Positions 36,288 through 46,271 of a stretch of DNA of 64,000 nucleotides are shown here, one piece after another; within the stretch, counting starts at the first letter, position 1, and each line of letters opens with the position of its first letter. Source of the stretch: Zygaena filipendulae (Eukaryota > Arthropoda > Insecta > Lepidoptera > Zygaenidae); assembly GCA_907165275.2 (NCBI GenBank), contig OU015664.1, positions 8,518,001 through 8,582,000 of the forward strand. The letters run 5' to 3'. The position numbers and the translations under genes are program-made. Below the pieces are notes generated by a model. The model saw only the letters and a program-made list of their open reading frames with translations. It was not told the origin of the DNA and searched no databases.

Positions 36288-36680
36288 TTAGTATTGAATT
36301 TTGGGCACGAGAAAGTACTTGTTGCCGCGTTTTTTTAACAGGCCGAACTCCACTGCACACCTGAGCATGGCACTTATAGATTTGCCAGTTCTTTTGGGAT
36401 CAACTTTGGCTGTGAAATGCCTTTTGAGGAAGTTGATGACTCTCCGTGAAGTCAGACCGTGGCGGGAAGGGATTTCGTGGAATGCCCACAATACGATCGC
36501 TGCTGGATTGGACCTTTTCAGTCCATGTTTGATTCTGCTGTATACACTGCGATGTTGTCTGGTCGTCACTTTCGTTTTCTTCTCGACATTCGTCTTTATG
36601 CAGCGAGTACGTCTGTGTGTGTATGGTGCGGATGCGTTTGAAGTCTTACAGCTCTTAGTGCACTTCATTCTAAACCTCAT
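36288..36680 (-). CDS. Intronless basic protein with linker-histone-like winged helix, 130 aa
   Basis: A single open frame encodes 130 residues with 33 Lys/Arg and only 4 Asp/Glu, so it is strongly basic. Residues 57-127 read like a linker histone H1/H5 globular domain. They include a first helix (AAIVLWAFHEIPSRHG), a Ser/Thr-Arg-Arg second helix (LTSRRVINFLKRHF), VDPKRTGKSISAMLRCAV as third helix, and a GLLKKRGNKYFLVPK wing. The N-terminal 56 residues are basic with three cysteines. There is no long Lys/Ala/Pro tail, so it is not a standard somatic H1. A germline linker-histone variant or a protamine-like sperm protein is possible (inference). The first ATG has a poor context; Met5 at 36668 has A at -3 and may be the real start (126 aa). 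There is no poly(A) tract or flanking duplication to prove a retrogene. The frame is open throughout while surrounding DNA is full of stops, supporting a real gene. Confidence 0.6.
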   Translation of the reverse strand: MRFRMKCTKSCKTSNASAPYTHRRTRCIKTNVEKKTKVTTRQHRSVYSRIKHGLKRSNPAAIVLWAFHEIPSRHGLTSRRVINFLKRHFTAKVDPKRTGKSISAMLRCAVEFGLLKKRGNKYFLVPKIQY

Positions 36681-36925
36681 AAGAGCAGTTGAAGCTAAAA
36701 GGTATCAAGGTGACTCTTCATTTGGGATACATACGTAAAGATTTTAGAATTTTGCTATTTTTTTCGTTAGCTAGGTATACTAATGATACATTGATTGGAT
36801 GGTTATGACATTTGAAGTGACTTTCATAGCGTGATTTTATCTTTGGCGACTTAAGTGACTAGTCCTTGAGGTAAGATTAGGCATCCATGATACTTAACTA
36901 AAAGAATACCTGCTATAAGTATATT

Positions 36926-37090
36926 CTAGCTGTCCCCCGCGGTTTCACCCGCGACAATTTCGGAGTTCCTGCGGGAATTCCGGGATAGAAGTTCCCTATG
37001 CACTTCTCTGTAACCCTGGCCTCTGACAAGGTGTATTATGCAAAATTTAATGGTTATCGGACACGCCGAACCGCTGAACAGATTTCAATA
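36926..37090 (-). mobile_element. Helitron-like element, 5' part decayed
   Basis: CTAG at 36926-36929, perfect CGCGGTTTCACCCGCG hairpin and GCGGGAATTCCGGGAT; beyond TTAATGGTTATCGG the match fades. Confidence 0.68.
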
Positions 37091-37443
37091 AAATTTGTCT
37101 GATTACTTTTTTACCCATAAACAAAGAGTTCACGATGGAATCCTGCTGAAATTCACTTGGGCCAAGCAGCGACGAACAGCTAGTATCTACCTATATATCT
37201 ACAGAATGATAAAATTTGTGATTATTTGCCAGTTGTCACCTATAGAGAGTGTTCTTTGGTATAATGCCGGACAAGGAATGAAATAACATTAAACTATAAT
37301 AACACTAAACTTAAGTGCCTATTTACCTACATACAGAACCATCGTGCTGTAAATCTGTAGGTGCCTACTTAGTTTATCTACATAGCAGTTATCGTCTAAA
37401 ACGCCATCTAAAACGTTTGTAGCATAATAAAATACTTTCAATA

Positions 37444-37772
37444 ATGGGGATGTGGACTAGTTTTGAAAATCAAAATTCTAATTAGTCCGTCAGTTAGAAA
37501 ATAAAAAAACAATAGACACGTATTTTTTGCTTTTTTAAATAAATTAAAATATACAGAGACAAAGCGCATTAAAGTTTAGGGTGAGGGGGTCGTGACGTCA
37601 CTAACCGCTAAAACCGCCATACAAACTGTCAGAATAGTGACGTCACGCGGAATTTCAACTCAATATATCACCGTTATTTTTGGATTACGTAAAAAAAGCA
37701 AAAATACGTGTCCAATATTTTTTAATAATCTACAAGACGGACTAAAAAATAAAAATTAGTCAGCATGCCCAT
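37444..37772. mobile_element. MITE with ATGGGSATG ends, TA target
   Basis: About 329 bp. The left end (ATGGGGATGTGGACTAG) and the right end (CTAATTTTTATTTTTTAG on the other strand) form imperfect inverted repeats that share TAGTCCGTC and ACACGTATTTTTGCTTTTT blocks. TA lies on both sides. The centre contains TGACGTCAC motifs repeated in inverse order. A right-end fragment of the same family is at 39029-39085. Confidence 0.7.
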
Positions 37773-37789
37773 TACCTATCGTAGCCCGT

Positions 37790-38190
37790 GCGGGATAAAA
37801 TTCGAGCAGATGTATGTATCCAGTAATTAGGTGGTGCCCGACTCGTTGGTGGATGGATTGCTCGACTGGTCGACTAGCTGCTTGTGTAGACTGTGCCTAT
37901 AGTCTGTCGCCAGCCGTGAGCCGGGCAACGAAAGGCACATATCCGGCGCCCCGAGTGAATTATTACAACTTCATTTACTATGACGACATTCACTACTATG
38001 ATTGACAGCGTGCTGCTGTAGAGTTTGTTGCGCAGCTTCTTCTCTTCAGCCATAGCACTAGGAAGCTGTGAAGGGTGGATATTTTATGGGTGCTGTCTAC
38101 TGTAAACTGTAATTTTATTGACGTCAAACAGAGCCACATTATGGGCCTAATTTGAATAAATGATTTGAGTATTGAGTATTGAGTATTGAC
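37790..38190 (+). mobile_element. Retroelement 3' end fragment
   Basis: Ends TTTGAATAAATGATTTGAG followed by (TATTGAG)n, a polyadenylation-like signal with a short tandem tail as in non-LTR retroelements. The preceding 350 bp are GC-richer than the surroundings but have no intact frame. Confidence 0.5.
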
Positions 38191-38271
38191 GCGGCCGTAT
38201 TTTGCGGGATGAATGTGGAAACAGGAAATAGTTCCCGTAAAAAAAAACTTATTTTACTTATAAGGTAGATA

Positions 38272-38698
38272 CTAGCTGTCCCCCGCGGTTTCACACGCGG
38301 TAATTTGGAATTTACCGTGAGAATTTCAGGATAAAAAGTAACCTAGATGTCACTCAGAACTACCGTAGCTAGTTTTCAAAATGGGTTCAGCAATGGGCAA
38401 TTACGTAACTTTTCTTGCTATCATATTTCAGTTTCAATCAGAAAAATAGCGATTTTGTGATTAATTACCTAATCATGTTTAGAAAACTTAATCTTTTGAA
38501 GTATGTTTATTTTGGTTGCTTGCTAGATATTGTAGCTGTCAAAACGTGCATATTCGAATCGCAAAACCGCCATGTTTTTGATTGCAACCGAAAAATGATA
38601 GAAATAAAATTTACTTATTAGCCCCTCAGTGGATCCAGAGATTACCCCTACAACGTCACAAACTCATAAACTTAACCTCTTTATAATATTAAGGTACT
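38272..38698 (-). mobile_element. Helitron-like element split by a MITE
   Basis: Outer parts 38272-38394 and 38627-38698 join to a normal copy (CTAG and hairpin at the left, TTTATAATATTAAG at the right). The MITE at 38395-38626 sits inside. Confidence 0.75.
38395..38626 (-). mobile_element. GGGGCTATTATGTAAC MITE, copy b, inside a Helitron-like element
   Basis: Same family as 16684-16914, in the same orientation. It interrupts a Helitron-like copy between GGTTCAG and TGGATCCAGAGATTA, which are adjacent in uninterrupted copies such as 8637-8978. The insertion is therefore younger than that element. Confidence 0.78.
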
Positions 38699-38866
38699 AG
38701 GTATACTGTAAATGTATAGATTACAGTTCAGGTAGGTACAATTATTAAAAGCTAACTAAAAATTCAAAATTCAAATCCTAAAATTCTTTATTATGTAGCT
38801 ACTTAGGATTGGTTAGTAAAATCGCATAAAATCGTAAGCAGGCTCTTAAAGCAGACAGTTTACAAA

Positions 38867-39019
38867 TTTTCATGACGATCATTGGCAAATTATTATTATA
38901 GACGCCATTATTAAACAAGAAGAAGAAGAGCCGTTAAGGCGTGATAGCGTAACAGACAGACAGACAGATAGACAGACAGACAGAGTTACTTTCGCATTTA
39001 TAATATTCGTAGGGAAGTA
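38867..39019 (-). mobile_element. Helitron-like fragment carrying the GAA repeat unit
   Basis: Keeps AATTTTCATGACGATC and GCCGTTAAGGCGTGATAGCG, separated by the 45-bp ATTGGCAAATTATT...(GAA)n unit also seen at 800-853. Contains a CAGA/TAGA microsatellite at 38953-38983. Confidence 0.6.
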
Positions 39020-39028
39020 GGGATTAGA

Positions 39029-39085
39029 TACGTAAAAAAAGGAAAAATACGAGTCCAATATTTTGTAGTAATCTACAAGACGGAC
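39029..39085. mobile_element. Fragment of the ATGGGSATG MITE
   Basis: Contains the block AAAAATACGAGTCCAATATT followed by CTACAAGACGGACTA, matching the right part of the element at 37444-37772 (about 37685-37745). The outer end is missing. Confidence 0.6.
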
Positions 39086-40489
39086 TACTGTCTTAGTAAT
39101 ATAATATATGTACAACCTAAGTAATAATCCCACCTACATTCATAACATCGCTAATTTGCAATTTTTTTATTTATCTCTCTTTCTAACACCGTATATAAAA
39201 AAGAGATACAACACCGAATAATAATACTTAATAATAATAATTTTGGCCGCGCTGAGGAGACATCCTACGCCATCTTTTCCCTCGAGAAAAGACGGTCAGT
39301 AGTGAGCATCAAAAATAATAATAATAATAAATTTTATTTGGCCTAAAATAAAAACAGTAGATAAGTAGGTAAGTACCTACATTAAAAGATAAATTAAATA
39401 AAAACTAAAAAACAGTACTTACGTTTTCTCGATTAGTCGGGGTAGGTATTTAATAGGAATTGAGTTACTATAAAATTAGTGTTTAGTATCCAGCTATTCA
39501 TCCAAATACTACAGCTAAATTTTCATTGATACCAACTCATCGAAGTTCAAAAAGATTTGGGTTAAGAAAGTTTGGGTTCGCGATCTACCAAATATTAATT
39601 TAGCTCAACTCCATGACTGATGTTTATCACTTGAAAAAGTTCATAGACAATTTAGCAAACTCAATGCGTTGAATCCTCTCGGGTATAGGTAGCTATTGTT
39701 TTGCGGCGGCGGCGGTGGCAGAATTTTTGAGGAGATCGTTAGGGAGGCACCTGGGGGAGGATAGGAAAGGGAAGGGTGGGTAGTATAAGTACCCCTTTTT
39801 CGAGTGTTGTTCCCTGTAAACGTCGGAAATGATCGTAGCCCTGAACAAAACTGCTTATAGCTATGAGGTGAAACGCGTATGTGTAAATGTCAATTAGGTA
39901 CGTAGATATGTACCTACTGTTCAACTTATTAGAAAAGTCGCGTGGGTGGGTAGGTAGGTACCTATTCCGTTTTATGCGGAATTTGTGATTGTTCGGTGAA
40001 ATAATTTCGCGCTATATAGCGTAAATAACATTGAATCAGTGTTGCTACAACTTAAAACGTACCACTCTGAATCCAATGCTGTTCTTTAGGTAACATGATG
40101 CGATTCAAATATACATTAAGGTTTGTAAAACAGTTTTTTTTGTATAGGTAGTTAGCAACAAAAATATACCTACGTAAATGAATAGTTTAGTCATTCGTTG
40201 AATATTAAAAATAATAAATACAGTCTTCAAAAAATTGTAATCACAATAACAAATTGATTTAGTAAATAATTAATAGGTCTAATAGGTTATTAATCTCGAT
40301 GCTTAGGGCCATCAAAAATTAAGTATCGCGTTAGTGGATAATTTTTTTTTAATCGACTTCATTTGGTCCAGAATTATAAATAAAATTGAAGTGTCTGTTT
40401 GTAATTCCAAATTAACAGCTTTTTACTAAATGCATATGAAAGTATATACCTACGGTACCTCCTTGCATAAAACAAGTTTTAAGATTTTA
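39086..40489. other. Gene-free stretch with simple repeats
   Basis: (ATA)n next to AAATTTTATTTGGCC at about 39310-39345 looks like a retroelement tail on the minus strand. A GCGGCGGCGGTGGC run lies near 39703-39720. No exon recognised. Confidence 0.4.
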
Positions 40490-40882
40490 GTCTGTCTGTC
40501 TGTCTCGGTGTGTTCCGGCTATTCTCTGAAATGGCTGAACCGATTTTAACGGGACTTTCCCTGCTAATTAGCTGAGGGGCTGTAATGTAACTTTTGTTTC
40601 TATAATTTTTCAGTTGCAATCAAAAACATGGCGGTTTTGCGATTTCAATATGCACGTTTTGACACCTACAATATCTAGCAATCAACCAAAATAAACATAC
40701 CTACCTACTTCAAAAGTTGAAGCTGTCTAAACATGATCAAATCACAAAATCGCTATTTTTCTGATTGAAATTGAAATATCATAGCAACAAAAGTTATATA
40801 ACTTAGCCCTACTGATGTTAAAAGGAGTAGATAAATTTTCTATTTTGAAGCTCACGTGGATGAAACCACGGGGTACAGCTTG
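40490..40882 (+). mobile_element. Helitron-like element split by a MITE
   Basis: Left part CTGTCTGTCTGTCTCGG...GGCTGAACCGATTTTAACGG, right part ACGTGGATGAAACCACGGGG with a final CTTG. The MITE at 40575-40810 interrupts it. Confidence 0.6.
40575..40810 (+). mobile_element. GGGGCTATTATGTAAC MITE, copy c, inside another Helitron-like element
   Basis: Begins AGGGGCTGTAATGTAACTTT and ends TATATAACTTAGCCCT. It lies between a Helitron-like body (TTTTAACGGGACTTTCC) and the matching 3' end at 40811-40882. Differs from copy d by an 8-nt CCTACCTA insertion near 40700. Confidence 0.75.
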
Positions 40883-41689
40883 TTTCAATATAAAGTTGTT
40901 TAAGAATAGGTAACGTTTAGAGTTAGAAATCAAAATAAACTCAGGAATCTTAATAGTTTTTCAAGTGACAAGTCAGTTTGAAATTTAAGGCTTCATTAAT
41001 CAGAGATTAAACTACTGGTATAAGTCGTCCTAAAGTGTTCGGATACATGGGCGTTGATTTCGTCCGAGAGGATAATTTTAAAATTATGCAATCAAATATT
41101 GTTTGTTGGTAGGTATACTTTATTGAACATGAACAAAATGTTTACAAATTGCTAAAATCTTCATAATAGTGAGTTGGCACTTACTTGTTACAAGCTTGAG
41201 CTACTAGTATAGTATTATATTGTGCTTGAGCAAAATAACCTAGATAGTGGATTGTAACTAGTCAATCGAATTTTTAGTATTTAGTTTGTCGACCTTTTCA
41301 TTTGGGACTTGGCTGACACACCACTGGGCGCTTAGAACTTTCGGGTTTTCGATCAAATAATATAATAGGAGGAGTGCTACGCCGCGATACCCCTAGGCTC
41401 GAGCAAGCCTTCGCCTCGTTGAGCCAATGTAAACCAGCCTACGGACTGATTGGTCGACTAGTTAGCTTATAAATATTTCGCGGAAAAATAATAGAGTTTA
41501 GTTATAGCTTGTAGTATTTATTTTACTAACTGGTATATCAATTTCAATTTTATATGTAGCTTGTGTTTTAGATAGTAGGTATGTTACAAGCTGAGTTACC
41601 TACAAGTTGCAATTTATACTAAGCAAGTTAAGAATAAGTAAAGGAGAGATATTGTATTCTTTTTAATTTTCAGGCTTATGTTTACACTT

Positions 41690-41823
41690 TCAGGCCTTAA
41701 CGGCCTCATGAAATTTTGCATACACGTTTTCAGGGGTACAGAGAACGACATAGGGTACTTTTGTCCCGGAATTCCCACGGGAACTCCGAAATTAATGCGG
41801 GTGAGACCGCGGGGAACAGCTAA
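41690..41823 (+). mobile_element. 5'-truncated Helitron-like element
   Basis: TTTCAGGCCTTAACGGCC through GCGGGTGAGACCGCGGGGAA and CTAA. The first 30 bp are lost. Confidence 0.62.
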
Positions 41824-41854
41824 CTTCTTACTATAATCACAGATAATATAATAC

Positions 41855-42127
41855 TATAGCTATAATAAAAGAGTAGACGCCGTGATTCTGTACATTGAAT
41901 ATTTTTAAGAAAAATTGACACGGTTCGATAAAAGAAGAGTAACCAACCACAAAAAAAGAGTTTTTAAAATTCTTTTCTGTCTGTCTGTCTGTTCGCGATA
42001 ATCTCCGAATCTATTTAACGAAGTGTCATGCGGTTTTCAGAGGTAGATTAAGCTTAGCCTGGAGCTACATTATAGGCTTTGTTTCATTCAAATCGGATGT
42101 CGGGAAAAAACCGCGGGGCACAGCTAG
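41855..42127 (+). mobile_element. Helitron-like element, body type B
   Basis: Same body as 497-794 in the other orientation, with CTGTCTGTCTGTCTG at 41978-41992, ending ACCGCGGGGCACAGCTAG. Confidence 0.68.
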
Positions 42128-43585
42128 TATTTAATATGAGAATAGAGTCGACGTATCAAAGATGTTAGTGTTTGTAAGTGGTTCATAGATGTCGCTCAAG
42201 TCTCAAGCCATTCATGATGTAGAGTCGAGTCGCCCGATTGGTAACTGGTCTATGTCGCCGATATAAGCATGATTTCAACCAAAATTTCAGGTACCTAATT
42301 GATTGGTTAACTATAAGGAAACTCTTGGGGTAGTAAAAACAATTCAATTTATTTTGCTAAATGAGAAAGGAATAGGAGAAAATGTGACTATAATTTTTGT
42401 TTATCGCATAGGTACACAGTTGTAATTGCACACTCTATCAACATAGTCAATACTAATTCTAGGTCAATTTTCTACCAAGTAAAATAGAATCAGAAAGAAA
42501 TCCACTCTACGAATATTATTATAGCGAAAAATAAACTCAACCGTTCAAGCAATAAAGTTTAATTCTGCATAAAACAGCAATGTCTCCAAACAGGTAATAA
42601 TAAAATAAGAGATTACATCTTCGCCTAACCAACAATGGGGTCCTTTTATTCTGCTACACCAATGTTGTTCAATCAAAAATAAATCTTATGTAAATATAAT
42701 AGAGTGTATGTTAGTTTGTGAAATAATTAGGTTTGGTCGTAATAGAGTTGGATTGTTTGATAGGTAATCGGTTGTTTAATACCATTTAACTGCAACAGCC
42801 ACCTGTTATGTTCACTACAATTTGTTTGTGACGTTGATGACAAATTTAAGTAAAGATTTAATGCATTATGGAGTTAATTAAGAAATTATAGAAATATTTA
42901 CACGATGCAATAAATAATATGAGAAAAATTGTAAATATTATAGAATTTTTGGAGATTTTGTGATACCTCACTACTTCAAGTTCAATATAAATATATCCAC
43001 TTTAAGTAGGTAGTTACATAAGTATCAGTTTATAAAAGCGTCAACTAGTGGATACCTACTTATAGATTTTTTCAGAGTTTTTTAAAAATATACCTATTAT
43101 TTTTATAGAGAGTAACCTAGTATTAGTAATAGTATAGGCAATAATAATAATCATCAGTGTATAAAAACTTTTTTTTTGTATTTTTTTTATTTTATAGAGC
43201 ATAGAGCATTTTTTGAACTATTCCAGATTGTTTTACTAAAAAGTATCATTGAAAAATACGAAGTAAATCCAACCAATAATTTTATAACAGTGTAGAAACA
43301 ACGTTTTATTACTTATTTATTTACTTTTAAACGTTATCTCACGATGTTCTGAAAAATTAATACGTGCTACATGACGGCAACAGATGTCGCTACCAGTCTA
43401 AAGTTGCTACCCAGTTGATAATATCCGTAGATATAGCTTCAGAGCTATAACTATAATAATATGCAAAATACATATTACTTTCATTACTTACAGAGAAAAC
43501 GTACGCGAGTAACAAGCATTTTGTAACCGCGGTTAGATGTCAACGAAATTCACATAAGTTTACTGTTAAATAATATTCTGCCTAA
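42128..43585. other. Gene-free AT-rich stretch
   Basis: Nothing recognised beyond poly(T) runs and TAGGTA-type words. Confidence 0.45.
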
Positions 43586-43772
43586 TCCTTACTATTATAA
43601 ATGCGAAAATGAGTTTGTTTATTCATTTGTTTGTTACACTTTCACGCCTCAACGGCTCAACCGATCGTCATGAAATTTTGCATACACGTTATCAGGGATA
43701 CAGAGAAGGACATAGGGTACCTACTTTTTATCCCGGAATTTCCGCGGGAACTGCGAAAACAGCTGTTATAAT
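43586..43772 (+). mobile_element. Helitron-like element lacking its 3' hairpin
   Basis: Good 5' half (TCCTTACTATTATAAATGCG, TTGCATACACGTTATCAGG) but it stops after GGGAACTGCGAAAACAGCT. Carries a CTAC insertion at 43720. Confidence 0.68.
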
Positions 43773-43850
43773 ATATATGTATAATATCTCAGTTGAATAA
43801 CATTCAATTGGGTATTTATTATTATTATATTATTATTAATATTAATATTC

Positions 43851-44070
43851 CTAGCTGGTGCCTGTGGTTTCGCTCGTGTTAGGGTAGAGTTTGTCAATCA
43901 ATTGTCTATCCCTCTGGAACTACTGTTCTCTACCTTACACTGGTAGATACGTAGGTCTACGTACTTTTTTGTATACCTCACGACGTTTATGCGATGTTCC
44001 ATGATTATCGATTGAGTATACGTGAAAGCGTAACAACCACACAAATAAGCCGACATTCGCATGTATTTCA
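43851..44070 (-). mobile_element. Old Helitron-like element
   Basis: CTAG at 43851, GTGGTTTCGCTCG hairpin remnant, TGAAAGCGTAACAACCAC near the 5' end. Highly diverged. Confidence 0.5.
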
Positions 44071-46037
44071 AAATTTAGTTATAACAAGTTTTTATTCGCT
44101 ATTCTCGAAAAAATTACAAAATGAAATTATGGCAACTGCAACTACTGCGGTTTTAATTGAACTCAAATAAGAAATATATTAAACATTATGTATTTTTTTA
44201 AACGGTGTTGTTCTTTAATTTGAAAAGTTATTCGTCTTTTAGCTACCTACCGCTACCTACGTCAAACAAAATTTAGGTTAGTTTTTTATTTCTAATCGTA
44301 TAGAAAAACAAATATGAGCATGGATATTGTGGAAAGAAAGATAACAATAAAAAAAATAAAAATTTTGATTATTCATTTCAAAAGTAGTGTATGTGCGTTT
44401 AAAAAAAAATTGGAATATAAACAAGTTTCAGTCATGATTTTCCAACTGTCTTAAAGAATGAAAAATAGAATCGTCATTACTGTTAATTGTAGGGAACGCG
44501 TGTACCTAATTAAAATACCACAGTTAAATATCTTTATGACGCCGCATTCAATGACCTAATAAAGGAGCTTCGACACAGAAGTTCAAATGTGAACTAAAAA
44601 AAAGTCAAACTTTGGTTTAACGGACACAAAACGAGTGAAGAATGCACTTCGATACTGATGTGAGTCATTCCATCATCGGCCACCACGAAGATATTACAAA
44701 ACCATTCTAAATGCACATTTAGTGCAGACAAAACTAAACCTTGCATCATAGGTATCAAAGACTCATTGAAAGATCGTAAATTAATGGTTCTTGCACAGGC
44801 GTCGACAAACTTACATTTGCAGTCCAGCAAGTAGATTTAGCGAACCAGCTGTTGGAATTCAAACTCAATTGCAAACAAATAAGATTAATAACAATCATGA
44901 TTAAAATTAAACGAAGCTAGTTAAGAACTCGGTTGATTGTATAACAGAAGTTTAGACTACATTCCGTCAGTAATAACAAGCAATATCGTATTGTACTGAA
45001 TGTGGTTTTAAGATTTCCCTTCTTTGTTGTAATCTAATTTGATAGAAATTTTGTATTTCCTCTGGCCGGAATACCTACTTCACATCCAAAATGTTGATCA
45101 GCTATTTTAAATTAATATTTGCGGTTAATTCCTATATTAAGACTAAAATAACTAAAGAGGTTTGATAGAATCAAAAATGTTGTTGTTGAAAATATAAAAA
45201 ATTAGCAAGTTTTTCGGAAAATATGTCTGTTAACTGTTTGTTTGAACGCGCATCACCACTGAATGAAATCTGAATGAAGTTTGGTTAAGTAGGCAAGTAA
45301 ATTATAAGTATAACTCGATTTAACATTTAGAATAATATCTATCCCAACACAATACAGTTCTTCATTAATCCCGAAACACTAATTGTGAACGGTTGCATCG
45401 CGTCACAATATTTAGACCCCCAATAGATGGCGCTATGGGCGGAGCGATGGTGGTGAGTCTGTTTACGATTGGGCAACGAACAACTTGCTTGGCCGATTGA
45501 GGTCATACTCGTGAAATATTATTCCTGTTAAATGTTGATACTTTTAGTCCATATAGCTATGTTAGAATTTCCCGAGGTAATCCCAATATTGAAGAGGGAG
45601 AAACAGCTGAGCAGAGCTAGTATGCAATATTTTTTTATAGTAGGTAAAGTGGTCTGAATAATAATATAGGTAGTAGATTGTGGTGTCCAATAAAATGTTT
45701 TTCAATTAATTCATTCATTCATTGACTGTTAACAAAATTGATATTTTTCGGTACAATTGATTTTCTGCATGTATGGTCTGTATTGGATGGCATTGAGCTT
45801 GATATGAAAAGTCATTTCAAGTCAGGCAAAATACTGAGTATGTCGTAGGACATATTTGTGTGTGTGTAGGTATCACTGAAGATACTTCGCGCCGTTCCAA
45901 TGCACACATCGGTTGGTTTTGTGCTTTAATTGAGTACGGTGCTTCGAATGAAACTATGGCTTCTATGGATTCTTTCACGTGACTGACTGACTGACTGTAC
46001 TTTGAGCGACGCCCTCTTGGAAATAATTTATTCACTA
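44071..46037. other. Gene-free stretch
   Basis: No gene assigned. A 78-codon minus-strand frame at 44594-44830 reads protein-like but has no ATG, no splice support and no family I recognise. A (GACT)n run lies at about 45978-45996. Confidence 0.4.
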
Positions 46038-46271
46038 ACCGCCGCACTCAGAGTCGACTTTAATGATAACTTAGTTAAGTATAGATTTTTAAAACAAAAC
46101 TGGCGCAATCAGACAATTTTAATAAATGAAAGTTAATTGGCATTTAACTAATTAAGTTACATCTCATTAAATGCCAATTAACATTAATTTACTGAACGTC
46201 TCTGATTGCGGCAGTTTTGTTTTAAAAATCTATACTTAACTAAGTAATCATTAAAGTCGACTCTGCGGCCG
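46038..46271. mobile_element. Palindromic MITE, unoccupied copy
   Basis: About 234 bp made of two inverted arms with the same ends (ACCGCCGCACTCAGAGTCGA) as the element at 10658-12469. At its centre the sequence reads CATTTAACTAATTAAGTTAC, the empty version of the site where the other copy holds a Tc1-like transposon. Flanked by TA on the left and roughly on the right (TAAG). Confidence 0.88.

Noticed and set aside
36301..36738. Plus-strand 145-codon frame
   Set aside because: Mirror of the basic linker-histone-like frame; the minus strand shows a clear domain and this one does not.
44594..44830. Minus-strand 78-codon frame
   Set aside because: No ATG, stop just upstream, no splice acceptor, no recognised family.
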